The translations under genes were made by a program, and so were the position numbers. The notes under the pieces were generated by a model. That model ran no database searches and had not been told where the DNA came from. It saw only the letters and a list, made by a program, of their open reading frames with translations. DNA of 64,000 nt from Jeotgalibacillus alimentarius (GTDB lineage: Bacteria; Bacillota; Bacilli; Bacillales; Jeotgalibacillaceae): the NCBI RefSeq assembly GCF_000829445.1, contig NZ_JXRQ01000016.1, positions 102,551 through 166,550 of the forward strand, in the 5' to 3' direction. Positions 45,964 to 56,265 of this stretch are shown piece after piece; position 1 is the stretch's first letter; each line of letters starts with the position of its first letter.

Positions 45964-46126
45964 CTGTATCCCCTCCGGCACTATGATTAAATACTCTTTT
46001 CCACTTCAATACCCCGAATCCCTGCTTAACATGTGCTGATGAGAAATGATAATGTGTTTTAATATTCGAACATGTACAAAGCCATTTTCAAAAAAGTATG
46101 ATATTGTTTGGTTGGAGGTGTCTCAC

Positions 46127-46930
46127 ATGCCCGTTATTACTAAGATTACAAAGCAAAAGCGCAATGAAGAGCGCTATAATATATTTCTTGATGGAAAGTA
46201 TGCATTTAGTGTGGATGAAGCTGTGCTGGTCCAGCATCAGCTGCAGAAAAATAAGGAACTTGATGATTTTGATATTGGTGAAATTGAGTATGAGGATCAG
46301 GTCAGAAAAGGTTTTAACAAAGCGCTTGTTTACTTGAGTTACAGAATGCGTTCTGAAAAGGAAATATTCCTTCATTTGAAAGAGCATGAAATGGGAGAAG
46401 CTGCAATTGAAGAAGCGCTTCATAAGTTGAGACACTATGGTTATGTCAATGATGAGGCTTTTGCTAAAGCTTTTATGAATACAAAAATCAATACAACTGA
46501 TAAAGGGCCGCTCCAGATCAAATCCGGCTTAAATGAGAAGGGTGTAGCAAATGAAATCATAGAAGCCCTGCTCAGTGAAAAAGATGCGGAGGAATGGAAA
46601 GAGCGTGCAGCTGCCATTATGGAGAAGGTCATTAAGAAGAATCCAAAGCTTTCCCCGCTTCAAATTAAAAAGAAAGCACAGGATACACTTGCAAGAAAAG
46701 GTTACAGTGGACAGACTGTATCTGCAGTACTTGCTGACTTGTCTGTTGAAAGAGATGAAGATGAACAGAAAACGGCTGTATTATCCCAGGCGAAAAAAGC
46801 GCATAACAAGTATGCCCGTAAGTTTGAAGGTTATGAATATGAACAGAAGATGAAACAGGCTTTATATCGGAAAGGTTTTACAATGGATGAAATAGAGTGG
46901 TCAATCGAAGAATTAAAGGAAGAAGATTAA
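46127..46930 (+). CDS. recX: Regulatory protein RecX
   Basis: A 267-residue RecX, which modulates RecA filaments. Long form typical of Bacillales, with three-helix repeats (ALVYLSYRMRSEKEIFLHL, LRHYGYVNDEAFAKAF, ALYRKGFTMDEIEWSIEEL). ATG 46127 has TTGGAGGTG upstream. Confidence 0.93.
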   Translation: MPVITKITKQKRNEERYNIFLDGKYAFSVDEAVLVQHQLQKNKELDDFDIGEIEYEDQVRKGFNKALVYLSYRMRSEKEIFLHLKEHEMGEAAIEEALHKLRHYGYVNDEAFAKAFMNTKINTTDKGPLQIKSGLNEKGVANEIIEALLSEKDAEEWKERAAAIMEKVIKKNPKLSPLQIKKKAQDTLARKGYSGQTVSAVLADLSVERDEDEQKTAVLSQAKKAHNKYARKFEGYEYEQKMKQALYRKGFTMDEIEWSIEELKEED

Positions 46931-46963
46931 AAACGGCTGACCTTATATAAGGATCAGCCGTGT
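46931..46963. terminator. Terminator between recX and SDR gene
   Basis: ACGGCTGA / TCAGCCGT hairpin with T-rich end on the minus strand (CCGTTTTTAA). Confidence 0.85.
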
Positions 46964-46967
46964 TAGA

Positions 46968-47627
46968 TCAGGATACCTGAATTTCATCCTGATCTATCTG
47001 GTTATAAATTCTTTCAGCGATTTCTTTTGGTGCAGGAAGTCTTTCAGGATCGGAAACATAATGGTTATGATCCCAAAATGGTGTATTCATTCCGCCCATA
47101 TAAGCTCTCACTACTCGTATGCCATCTTCGGCAACCTCTTTCGCCAAGCTTTCTGAATAACCTCTGAATGCATACTTTGAAGCAACATAGCCGGTTTCAT
47201 TCACTTTACCTTTTTGTGCCGCTGTAGACAGGATGTTCAGGATAATGCCGCTTTTTTTCGTTTTCATATCCGGCAGCAGCTTATTTGTTAAAAGCATCGG
47301 CCCGATTGCATTAATGTGCATCATTTCGTTCAGCTGATCATAGCTTAAGCTCTCAGCTTTTCCGAAATGTCCCACGCCGGCGTTATTGACAAGCAGATCC
47401 GGCAGCAGGTCTTTTTCGTTCAACTGCTCATAAAGTTCCTGTATGGAAGCGGTATCAGATACATCAGCTGTCAGTACGGTACTGTCAGGTAGCGAGGATG
47501 CAACATTTTCAAGCTTATCGGCTGTTCTGCCGACGAGTACGATATGATAATCCTGTCCGAATAACAGCGCGAGTTCTTTTCCAAGACCGGACCCGGCGCC
47601 TGTGATTAAAGCGATTTTTTTAGACAT
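46968..47627 (-). CDS. Short-chain dehydrogenase/reductase
   Basis: A 219-residue classical SDR. Cofactor motif TGAGSGLGKELA, NNAG (LLVNNAGVG), active site S and YVASKYAFRG (YxxxK). It is shorter than average (about 250). The substrate is unknown. Confidence 0.88.
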   Translation of the reverse strand: MSKKIALITGAGSGLGKELALLFGQDYHIVLVGRTADKLENVASSLPDSTVLTADVSDTASIQELYEQLNEKDLLPDLLVNNAGVGHFGKAESLSYDQLNEMMHINAIGPMLLTNKLLPDMKTKKSGIILNILSTAAQKGKVNETGYVASKYAFRGYSESLAKEVAEDGIRVVRAYMGGMNTPFWDHNHYVSDPERLPAPKEIAERIYNQIDQDEIQVS

Positions 47628-47719
47628 TTGAATTCTCCTTTGTTCACATTAAAAAAATTTCAAACAAGGTAAAACGTTCTTAACCTTTATTATCAGGTTA
47701 AGGGACGTTTTTTTATTTG

Positions 47720-47900
47720 GCACTGTTAAAGAGGGCTGTTGATTTCCGCTCCAGGGGGAACGCTTTCCGCAGGGCGTGCGGTGAGCCTCCTCGACGCGTT
47801 ACGTCTGCGGGGTCTCACCTGTCACGCTTCTCCTGCTGGAGTCGTCCCCCTTCCGCTCCAACCACCAGCTGTGCTAAACAACATTGGTCTTTAACATAGC
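47720..47900 (-). repeat. Dispersed structured repeat, subfamily A (copy 4)
   Basis: Inverted copy with terminal repeats CTGTTAAAG / CTTTAACA. Basal arms AAGGGGGACG and CGTTCCCCCT, helix GGTGAG / CTCACC, and a GACG-CGTC hairpin at the position that has GAAGC-GCTTC or AGCGC-GCGCT elsewhere. It lies upstream of the SDR gene and the PadR operon. Confidence 0.82.
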
Positions 47901-47955
47901 CTTTTATTTTTAAAAAAACAACAGTGTTCCCCCTAAATAAGACTGAATATTTATG

Positions 47956-47984
47956 TTGTTAAGTATATCACACTTCGCTATAAT
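47956..47984 (+). promoter_or_regulatory. Promoter of the PadR operon with a repeated CGCTATAA motif
   Basis: TTGTTA (47956-47961), 17-nt spacer, TATAAT (47979-47984). The octamer CGCTATAA occurs at the -10 and again 23 bases further on within TATCGCAGTACGCTATA, an imperfect inverted repeat. This would suit autoregulation by the PadR protein. Confidence 0.6.
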
Positions 47985-48023
47985 TATTTATATCGCAGTA
48001 CGCTATAAAAAGGTGGTGTTGAA

Positions 48024-48332
48024 TTGGATAAAAGAATACGCAGATTTTATATGCCGATGACAGAAACCAGCTTTTATATCCTGTTTGCCTTACAAAATGA
48101 AATGCATGGTTACAGTATCATGCAGTATGTAAAAGATCTTACTGAAGGAGAAATCAATTTAGGTGCGGGAACGGTTTATACCAGTTTATCCAAAATGGAG
48201 AAAGACGGGTTAATCGTACTTGCGAAAACGGAGAGTAACCGGAAGTTTTATAATATGACTGACCTGGGACGTGAAATATTAGACATTGAAATTCTGCGTA
48301 TCGAAAGGTTATATAAAAATTCAAGGACATAG
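48024..48332 (+). CDS. PadR family transcriptional regulator
   Basis: A 102-residue winged-helix repressor of the short PadR subfamily (FYILFALQNEMHGYSIMQYV, GAGTVYTSLSKMEKDGLIV, RKFYNMTDLGREIL). The start is TTG 48024 after AAAGGTGG; ATG 48051 is an alternative. It is followed at once by a DUF2812 gene, a common PadR-controlled pair. Confidence 0.9.
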   Translation: MDKRIRRFYMPMTETSFYILFALQNEMHGYSIMQYVKDLTEGEINLGAGTVYTSLSKMEKDGLIVLAKTESNRKFYNMTDLGREILDIEILRIERLYKNSRT

Positions 48333-48345
48333 GGGGGATGTCATC

Positions 48346-48903
48346 ATGGTTAAAAAGATCAGAAAAAAATTTTATCTTTCCGATTTTGAGGAGGAACAGG
48401 CATTTTTATCTTCTCAGCGCAGTGCAGGATGGAGGCTGACTGAGATCAGAGGAAAAAAATACTTCTTTGAAGAATGCGATCAGGAATCTGTTGTCTATCA
48501 GATAGATTTTAATCCTAAAGAGCAGCAAAAAAGCGAGTACATACAATTATTCACTGACTTCGGTTGGACCTTCATTACTGATAAAGAAGGGAAATACTAT
48601 TTTTCAAAACCGGCTTCACAATACAGTGAAGATCAACTATTTAGTGACCGTGAAACGAAAATGATGATGTGCAATAAAATCATGAAGCGTAAGCTGATTC
48701 AGTTGATTCCGCTATCAGTTATAGCAGTTATCATTTCGACAGTTCTGGCATTGAACTTATTTTATCTGGACCTCTTTCCAACAGGCATTCTTTTCATCTT
48801 ATCGCTCATATGGATTGGCTGGTTATCGCTGACTCTTTACTCAATGAAATACGTATCAGGGTTTTTCAAACTGAAAAAAATCATCAATGGGAATTTGAAT
48901 TAG
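48346..48903 (+). CDS. DUF2812 membrane protein
   Basis: A 185-residue protein: soluble DUF2812 domain at the N-terminus (KKIRKKFYLSDFEEEQAFLSSQRSAGWRL, GWTFITDKEGKYYFS) and two membrane helices at about 125-145 and 150-170. AGGGGGG precedes the ATG. It is presumed to be the partner or target of the upstream PadR regulator. Confidence 0.85.
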   Translation: MVKKIRKKFYLSDFEEEQAFLSSQRSAGWRLTEIRGKKYFFEECDQESVVYQIDFNPKEQQKSEYIQLFTDFGWTFITDKEGKYYFSKPASQYSEDQLFSDRETKMMMCNKIMKRKLIQLIPLSVIAVIISTVLALNLFYLDLFPTGILFILSLIWIGWLSLTLYSMKYVSGFFKLKKIINGNLN

Positions 48904-48919
48904 AAAGGGGATCAGATGT

Positions 48920-49240
48920 ATGTATGGGTGGTTAAATATTGGAAGTCTTGTGCTGGGGTTGATTGCATGGATCATACCTGTTGTATTGCTTGCAAAGCAC
49001 GATAAGAAAAGTCTTCAAAGCTGGGCATTGTTTTCAATCGCAAGTATCAGTGCCTGTGTCATAGCAGTGCTTTTTCAGATTTTATATAACGATTATTTAA
49101 TCAGAATAGAGGCCTGGGTGTCGCTGATGGATACGACTAGAGCTGTCGTTGTTCTTTCGAGTATTCTTGCAGGAGTAACGATTATATTGAATGTCATAAC
49201 TGCAATCGTATATAACAAAAAAATTCATAAAAGCACATAA
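48920..49240 (+). CDS. Three-helix membrane protein of the PadR cassette
   Basis: A 106-residue protein with hydrophobic segments at about 6-25, 36-58 and 75-98 and a basic tail. AAAGGGG lies 13 bases upstream of the ATG. It follows the DUF2812 gene by 16 bases and so is probably the third gene of the operon. The family is not recognised. Confidence 0.7.
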   Translation: MYGWLNIGSLVLGLIAWIIPVVLLAKHDKKSLQSWALFSIASISACVIAVLFQILYNDYLIRIEAWVSLMDTTRAVVVLSSILAGVTIILNVITAIVYNKKIHKST

Positions 49241-49325
49241 AGGCAGAGCAGATATAACGATTTTATACTGCTTCAACCGTGATTTTGTTTTGCCTAACCA
49301 TTATAATGCTCATGAGGTGTTAAAA

Positions 49326-49661
49326 ATGTCTACTGAAAAAAGATATAGTACAATGACTGAATTCGAACTGAAGCAGGAAATCGCCCAGCTGAAAGAAAAA
49401 GCGCGTAAAGCGGAAGCGCTCGGCATCGTAAATGAATTCGCCGTTTTAGAACGGAAGTCCATTATGGCAGAAGCTTACCTTTTAAACCCGAAAGATTTTC
49501 ATAAAGGTGAAGTGTATGCGATCAAGAATGATCCCGGGACATATTTTAAGATTGATTATCTGAACGGTGTATTTGCCTGGGGATACAGACTCGGGGGACA
49601 AAGGCAGCAGGAAGCCCTGCCGATCTCACTGCTTGAGCAATCTAAAGGAGGTCAATCATGA
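49326..49661 (+). CDS. yfhH: YfhH, DUF1811 family protein
   Basis: A 111-residue cytosolic protein with a helical N-terminal half (ELKQEIAQLKEKARKAEALGIVNEFAVLERK) and a small beta domain (GEVYAIKNDPGTYFKIDYLNGVFAWGYRLG). Function unknown. ATG 49326 has GAGGTG upstream. It overlaps yfhJ by ATGA. Confidence 0.85.
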   Translation: MSTEKRYSTMTEFELKQEIAQLKEKARKAEALGIVNEFAVLERKSIMAEAYLLNPKDFHKGEVYAIKNDPGTYFKIDYLNGVFAWGYRLGGQRQQEALPISLLEQSKGGQS

Positions 49662-49921
49662 ATGAAATCAGACAGGAATTAATTGATAAACTCCGGATGA
49701 AGGACCCGTCGCTCTCAGAAACCAAAGCGGGTATGCTGATCGATCTGCTGAGAGAAGACTTTGAAGCGACCTATGCAAAAGCGGGCTATGAGTATCAGGG
49801 TGAGGAAATGTCAAAGAGAATCGTTGAACAGTGGATTGAAAACTACGGAGACAGAATCAGTGATGTCGCTTCAATGAACGAGAAGTACGCGGCTATATTA
49901 AAAAGTGACGATATCCATTAA
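49658..49921 (+). CDS. yfhJ: YfhJ, WVELL-domain protein
   Basis: An 87-residue helical protein (ELIDKLRMKDPSLSETKAGMLIDLLREDFEATYAKAG). It is encoded next to yfhH in Bacillales. Function unknown. Coupled to yfhH by a 4-base overlap. Confidence 0.82.
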   Translation: MNEIRQELIDKLRMKDPSLSETKAGMLIDLLREDFEATYAKAGYEYQGEEMSKRIVEQWIENYGDRISDVASMNEKYAAILKSDDIH

Positions 49922-49951
49922 AAAAGCAGCAGGCTCATGCCTGCTGCTTCG
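49920..49951. terminator. Bidirectional terminator between yfhJ and yfhP
   Basis: AAGCAGCAGGC-TCAT-GCCTGCTGCTT with T residues on the minus strand. Confidence 0.93.
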
Positions 49952-50935
49952 TTATTCATTCGGCAGAATATCGAGCTTCTTCTGCAGCTTTTCTTCACTG
50001 AAGATCCAGCCGGTATAAGAACTCTGAATATCCAGTTCCTTATCCATCTGGACCACCGCAACAAATGGGTAATGATCATTACTGCGGTATCTCAGGTCAA
50101 TAAACCGTACCTCGTACTGATCATCGCCTTCACTCAGCTCCCACCTATAAAGAGGAGAGAAAGATAAGAAAGCTGACACATTGCGGTCAGTTTTGGCTTT
50201 TTGAAAAATTTCATTATCCGGAATAGACTTCTTTTTGAACTTGTCATATATCGTAATCGATCTTCCATATGCCCGTCCCACGTAAAAATGCTCTTTTGTC
50301 TCAGCTGCAATTCGCCATTGGTAAAAGCGGATTGTAGGTGCGATAATAACATTATCTGCTTTCGGTATCGTTTTTTTAATTGAATGACGAACAGCGGATT
50401 GCAGCATAAACCTGATCACATAGTACCCGACAATGACTGTATACATAATGAGAAAAGTCGGGACGGGATTTGCACCAAATCCCCAGATGATCAGTCCGAT
50501 TACATGTATACCAAAGATAATCGGATCAAATGTATTGATGACACCAAGCGCCACCCATCTTGATGAAAAAGGCCTGAGTGCCTGAGTGCCATAGCTGTTG
50601 AAAATATCAACAAAGACATGCAAAAATACAGCAAGAAAAGTCCATAACCATAAGTGAAGCAGGTTCGCTTCAGGAAAGAATGGAAAGATTGCTGCAGTAA
50701 TGGCAATCGGCCACAGCATCACAGCCGGAACAGAATGTGTAATCCCCCGGTGGTGTCTGATATATACAGCATTATTACGGAGTTTCAGCACTGTGTCAGC
50801 GTCAGGAGCCTGTGAGCCAATCACAGCAGCTATTAATACGCTCTGGGCAGTTGCAGGATCGTTTGCAACAACTGGGTCAATGGCAGCAAGTCCGCCAATC
50901 GCAAATCCCATTACGATATGAGTACCAGTATCCAT
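49952..50935 (-). CDS. yfhP: YfhP, YdjM-type membrane-bound metal-dependent hydrolase
   Basis: A 327-residue protein, the same length as B. subtilis YfhP. N-terminal membrane domain with metal-binding motifs (MDTGTHIVMGFAIGG, GSQAPDADTVLKL, HRGITHSVPAV, FLHVFVDIFNSYGTQ) and a C-terminal soluble half. YfhP negatively affects yfhQ-fabL-type genes in B. subtilis only by annotation; activity is unproven. ATG 50935 has AGGAGGGG upstream; a TTG at 50941 is too close to that site. Confidence 0.9.
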   Translation of the reverse strand: MDTGTHIVMGFAIGGLAAIDPVVANDPATAQSVLIAAVIGSQAPDADTVLKLRNNAVYIRHHRGITHSVPAVMLWPIAITAAIFPFFPEANLLHLWLWTFLAVFLHVFVDIFNSYGTQALRPFSSRWVALGVINTFDPIIFGIHVIGLIIWGFGANPVPTFLIMYTVIVGYYVIRFMLQSAVRHSIKKTIPKADNVIIAPTIRFYQWRIAAETKEHFYVGRAYGRSITIYDKFKKKSIPDNEIFQKAKTDRNVSAFLSFSPLYRWELSEGDDQYEVRFIDLRYRSNDHYPFVAVVQMDKELDIQSSYTGWIFSEEKLQKKLDILPNE

Positions 50936-51079
50936 GTGCAACCCCTCCTAACGTACGTTTCAGTTTTTAATTATGTCGTATTTTAAGTATATAATGCAAG
51001 AAATGATCTGCCCACTAAAACGGCTGTCAATACACTATTCCCCTGAACAACGGTGATTTAACACAAAGGATGATGATTT

Positions 51080-52938
<1,859 letters not shown>

Positions 52939-52943
52939 GTCAT

Positions 52944-52973
52944 GAATAAGATTCCACACTCCGGACCATATTA
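52944..52973 (+). promoter_or_regulatory. Sigma-G/F promoter of sspE
   Basis: GAATA (52944-52948) fits the -35 GNATR, followed after 18 nt by CATATTA (52967-52973), fitting the -10 CATnnTA of forespore promoters. It lies 24 bases before the sspE start. Confidence 0.82.
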
Positions 52974-52996
52974 AGTGTCACGGAGGTGAGATCTCA

Positions 52997-53179
52997 ATGA
53001 AAAAACAGCCAAACAAAACACAAGCCGGCACAAATGTTGAAAAAGTAAAGCAGCAAAATGCAGGAGCATTTGCTGAAGAGTTCGCTTCAGAAACAAATGC
53101 TGCTGAAGTAAGACAGCAGAACAAGCAATCTGAAGCTAATAAAGGCAATCAGAACCAGCAGCAGAACAAACGCTCATAA
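52997..53179 (+). CDS. sspE: Gamma-type small acid-soluble spore protein
   Basis: A 60-residue protein rich in Q, N, K and A with one GPR protease site (EEFASETNA). Gamma-SASP serve as an amino-acid store in the spore core. It is shorter than B. subtilis SspE (84 residues, two repeats), having one repeat. CGGAGGTGAGATCTCA precedes the ATG. Confidence 0.92.
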   Translation: MKKQPNKTQAGTNVEKVKQQNAGAFAEEFASETNAAEVRQQNKQSEANKGNQNQQQNKRS

Positions 53180-53188
53180 TGAATGTCG

Positions 53189-53216
53189 AAAAAACCGCCC
53201 ACGGGCGGTTTTTTTG
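53189..53216 (+). terminator. Terminator of sspE
   Basis: AACCGCCC-ACG-GGGCGGTT followed by T residues. Confidence 0.93.
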
Positions 53217-53305
53217 TCGTAATTTTTATGGACGGACGACAAAAGGAGTCAAAGGGAAAACCGATTAAAAGTGGAATCTGTTCTTATCAGGAGGGATTTC
53301 ACTTT

Positions 53306-53542
53306 ATGAATACATTCAAAGAAAAGGTCTATCAGCAAATGGAAACTGCAGAGGAATTACTTCATCTCTATGCAGAAATTGAGAAGAAAAAGAAAATGCG
53401 GGAGTTCTTACTGTCCATGGAAATTCACGATTCTGCAGAGCAGCTTTATATTCAGCTTCAGGAACTCGACTGCAGGTTAAAAGAGGTACAGGAGAAGTTT
53501 GATGATCAGATGAATGAAGTCATCCATACAGCAACTGAATAG
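53306..53542 (+). CDS. ygaB: YgaB-like helical protein
   Basis: A 78-residue, coiled-coil protein (MNTFKEKVYQQMETAEELLHLYAEIEKKKKMREFL...). CAGGAGGG precedes ATG 53306. Positioned between sspE and ygaC as in B. subtilis. Function unknown. Confidence 0.78.
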   Translation: MNTFKEKVYQQMETAEELLHLYAEIEKKKKMREFLLSMEIHDSAEQLYIQLQELDCRLKEVQEKFDDQMNEVIHTATE

Positions 53543-53556
53543 AATCAACGAAGCAG

Positions 53557-53582
53557 CTGCCCGTCTGGGTGGCTCTTTTTTT
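53557..53582 (+). terminator. Terminator of ygaB
   Basis: AGCTGCCC-GTCT-GGGTGGCT followed by CTTTTTTTT, with one G-T pair. Confidence 0.85.
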
Positions 53583-53675
53583 GTGAAAGAGTTATAATAG
53601 TGAAATACATACATGGGCGGACCTGACATTCATCAGGAAAATGTAAATTTTTTAATCAAAGGCAGGAGATGGAGG

Positions 53676-54221
53676 ATGACGCTACCAGTAGAAGGGCAGA
53701 GTATACAAATACACAGCTACAAACACGATGGGCTCATTCACCGGGTCTGGCAGGAGACGACTGTTCTGAAAGGAACAAGAAATATTGTCATCGGAGGTAA
53801 TGACCGTACGATTGTGACTGAATCCGACGGCCGTACCTGGCTTACGAGAGAGCCTGCGATCTGTTACTTTCATGCGGAACACTGGTTTAATATTATCTGC
53901 ATGCTCCGTGACGACGGGGTCTATTATTACTGTAATTTGAGCTCACCTTTTGTGTATGAAGATAAGGCAGTAAAGTACATTGATTATGATCTTGATATAA
54001 AAGTGTATCCGGATATGTCATATACACTGCTTGATGAAGATGAATATGAGGAGCACAGGAAGCTGATGGGTTATCCTCCGGTAATCGACAGAATTCTTCA
54101 GCGCAATGTTGATAAATTGATACGCTGGATTAAGCAGAGAAGAGGTCCTTTTGCACCTGACTTCATCGATGTTTGGTACAGCAGATATCAATTTCAGAAA
54201 AGATATCGTTTAAAAGAATGA
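53676..54221 (+). CDS. ygaC: Nucleoside tri-/diphosphate phosphatase Ntdp (YgaC, DUF402)
   Basis: A 181-residue DUF402 enzyme that hydrolyses nucleoside di- and triphosphates. Segments [62 protein letters not shown] and [14 protein letters not shown] follow the S. aureus Ntdp sequence closely. ATG 53676 is chosen because AGGAG lies 7 bases upstream and the next homologous residues begin there. Confidence 0.93.
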   Translation: MTLPVEGQSIQIHSYKHDGLIHRVWQETTVLKGTRNIVIGGNDRTIVTESDGRTWLTREPAICYFHAEHWFNIICMLRDDGVYYYCNLSSPFVYEDKAVKYIDYDLDIKVYPDMSYTLLDEDEYEEHRKLMGYPPVIDRILQRNVDKLIRWIKQRRGPFAPDFIDVWYSRYQFQKRYRLKE

Positions 54222-54232
54222 ACACGACCATT

Positions 54233-54262
54233 CCTGTTGGCCAGTTTCAACAGGTTTTTTTA
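54233..54262 (+). terminator. Terminator of ygaC
   Basis: CCTGTTG-GCCAGTTT-CAACAGG followed by TTTTTTT. Confidence 0.93.
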
Positions 54263-54280
54263 TGTTTTTATCTTTATAAG

Positions 54281-54440
54281 TCTGGCTGATGATTTCCGCT
54301 TCAGGGGACGCTTTCCGCGGACGAACGCTCAGGTCGGGCAGAAAAGCACTGCCCTGCGGGGGTCTTTCCCGATCGTTTTTTAAGCAGGAGTCGCCCCCTT
54401 ACGCTTCAACCATCAGCTGCGCAATTAAAAAATATGGTTT
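54281..54440 (-). repeat. Dispersed structured repeat, degenerate copy (D)
   Basis: Read on the minus strand it has AAGGGGGCGACTCC, a GGGCAG...CTGCCC hairpin, CGGAAAGCGTCCCCTGAAGCGGAAATC, but the GGTGAGACCCCGC part is altered (GGAAAGACCCCCGC). The basal arms still pair with one G-T. It lies between ygaC and ygaD. Confidence 0.65.
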
Positions 54441-54477
54441 TTTGAATAAAGTTTATTAAAAGTGGAGGGGAATCCAA

Positions 54478-56223
54478 ATGGACAGTATAAAGAGATATAT
54501 GAAATTCGTAGCACCATATAAATGGCAGATTATCTTTACGCTGCTGATCGGTGTAATCAAGTTTGCCATTCCCCTGTTAATACCGGTTCTGATTCAATAC
54601 GTTATTGATGATATTGTAAACGGGGATATGGGGGCAGATGAAAAGCTGAACCAGCTTTACTGGCTCATAGGTGGAGCGATGGTGCTCTTTGTGATTGTAC
54701 GGCCGCCGGTTGAATATTACAGACAATATTTTGCCCAGTGGACAAGCAATAAGATTTTATTTGATATTAGAGATCAGCTGTTTTCACATTTGCAGAAATT
54801 AAGCTTTAAGTATTATTCCAATACAAGAGCAGGTGAAGTCATTTCACGGGTCATTAATGACGTTGAGCAGACGAAAAATTTTGTCATGACAGGACTGATG
54901 AATCTGTGGCTTGATATCGCCACGATCCTGATTGCAGTCGGAATTATGCTCAGCTACGATGTGAAGCTGACACTTGTCTCATTAATCGTTTTCCCGCTCT
55001 ATGCATTTTCTGTCCAGTACTTCTTCGGCAGACTGCGTTCACTGACGCGCTACCGCTCACAGGCACTCGCTGAAGTGCAGGGTTATTTACATGAACGTGT
55101 ACAGGGAATGAGTGTCATTAAAAGTTTTGCAGTAGAACCGCATGAACAGAAACAGTTCGATCAGCGGAACGGAAACTTTCTGGATAAAGCCATTGACCAG
55201 ACAAAGTGGAATGCAAAAGCTTTTGCAGTTGTGAACACGATTACTGATATTGCGCCATTAATTGTTATCGGGTATGCAGGTTACAGCGTCATCAACGGTG
55301 ATCTGACACTTGGGGTGATGGTTGCATTTATCGCTTATGTCGAACGTTTATATAACCCGCTCAGAAGACTGGTGAACAGTTCAACTACACTTGTTCAGTC
55401 GATCGCATCAATGGACCGCGTTTTCGAACTTGTTGATGAAAAGTATGATGTAGATGATAAGCCGGGTGCAAAAGAGGTTAGTAATGTAAGGGGAGAGGTC
55501 TTTTTTGACCACGTTTCTTTTACTTACGATGAGAAGGAAGAGGACGTCTTAAAAGATGTTCATCTGCACGTACGCGCCGGTGAAACAGTCGCTTTTGTCG
55601 GTATGAGTGGCGGCGGTAAGTCTACCATCGTCAGTCTGATCCCGCGTTTTTATGATGTAACCAAAGGGAGAGTCCTGCTTGACGGGAAGGATATCCGCGA
55701 TGTGCAGGCACGCAGTCTGAGAAATCAGATTGGCATGGTGTCGCAGGACAATATTCTCTTTAGTGAATCTGTGATGATGAATATTAAAATGGGGAATCCT
55801 GAAGCAACGGAAGAGGAAGTCATTGAAGCGGCAAAAGCAGCTAATGCCCATCACTTCATTATGGAACTTCCGGAAGGCTACCACACGAAAGTCGGGGAGC
55901 GGGGCGTGAAGCTCTCAGGCGGACAGAAGCAGCGTGTGGCCATTGCCCGGGTCTTCCTGAAAAATCCGCCGATTCTGATTATGGATGAAGCAACTTCAGC
56001 GCTTGACCTTGAAAGTGAACAGCTGATTCAGGATTCAATTGAGAAGCTTGCTAAAGACCGGACTACTTTTATTGTGGCTCACAGACTTTCAACCATTACA
56101 CATGCTGACCGGATCATTCTAATCAATCACGGACAGATCGCAGAAAGCGGCAGTCATCAGCAGCTTATGGAGAAGAAGGGTCTCTACTATAATCTGTTCC
56201 AGGTTCAGCAGCTTGGAGAATAA
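54478..56223 (+). CDS. ygaD: ABC transporter, fused permease and ATPase (YgaD)
   Basis: A 581-residue exporter half-transporter. Six membrane helices in residues 15-305, nucleotide-binding domain with Walker [11 protein letters not shown]-loop SQDNILF, signature [10 protein letters not shown], Walker [13 protein letters not shown] and H-loop (VAHRLST). Works as a homodimer, probably a lipid or drug exporter of the MsbA type. GGAGGGG precedes the ATG. Confidence 0.93.
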   Translation: MDSIKRYMKFVAPYKWQIIFTLLIGVIKFAIPLLIPVLIQYVIDDIVNGDMGADEKLNQLYWLIGGAMVLFVIVRPPVEYYRQYFAQWTSNKILFDIRDQLFSHLQKLSFKYYSNTRAGEVISRVINDVEQTKNFVMTGLMNLWLDIATILIAVGIMLSYDVKLTLVSLIVFPLYAFSVQYFFGRLRSLTRYRSQALAEVQGYLHERVQGMSVIKSFAVEPHEQKQFDQRNGNFLDKAIDQTKWNAKAFAVVNTITDIAPLIVIGYAGYSVINGDLTLGVMVAFIAYVERLYNPLRRLVNSSTTLVQSIASMDRVFELVDEKYDVDDKPGAKEVSNVRGEVFFDHVSFTYDEKEEDVLKDVHLHVRAGETVAFVGMSGGGKSTIVSLIPRFYDVTKGRVLLDGKDIRDVQARSLRNQIGMVSQDNILFSESVMMNIKMGNPEATEEEVIEAAKAANAHHFIMELPEGYHTKVGERGVKLSGGQKQRVAIARVFLKNPPILIMDEATSALDLESEQLIQDSIEKLAKDRTTFIVAHRLSTITHADRIILINHGQIAESGSHQQLMEKKGLYYNLFQVQQLGE

Positions 56224-56265
56224 AAAAACGCGATTGGAAAGTTGACTTTCCAATCGCGTTTTTTA
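56224..56265. terminator. Bidirectional terminator between ygaD and ygaE
   Basis: AAAACGCGATTGGAAAGT / ACTTTCCAATCGCGTTTT with a 2-nt loop. Confidence 0.95.

Noticed and set aside
49241..49325. Terminator after the PadR cassette
   Set aside because: AGCAGATATAA/TTATACTGCT pairs only imperfectly and no T run follows.
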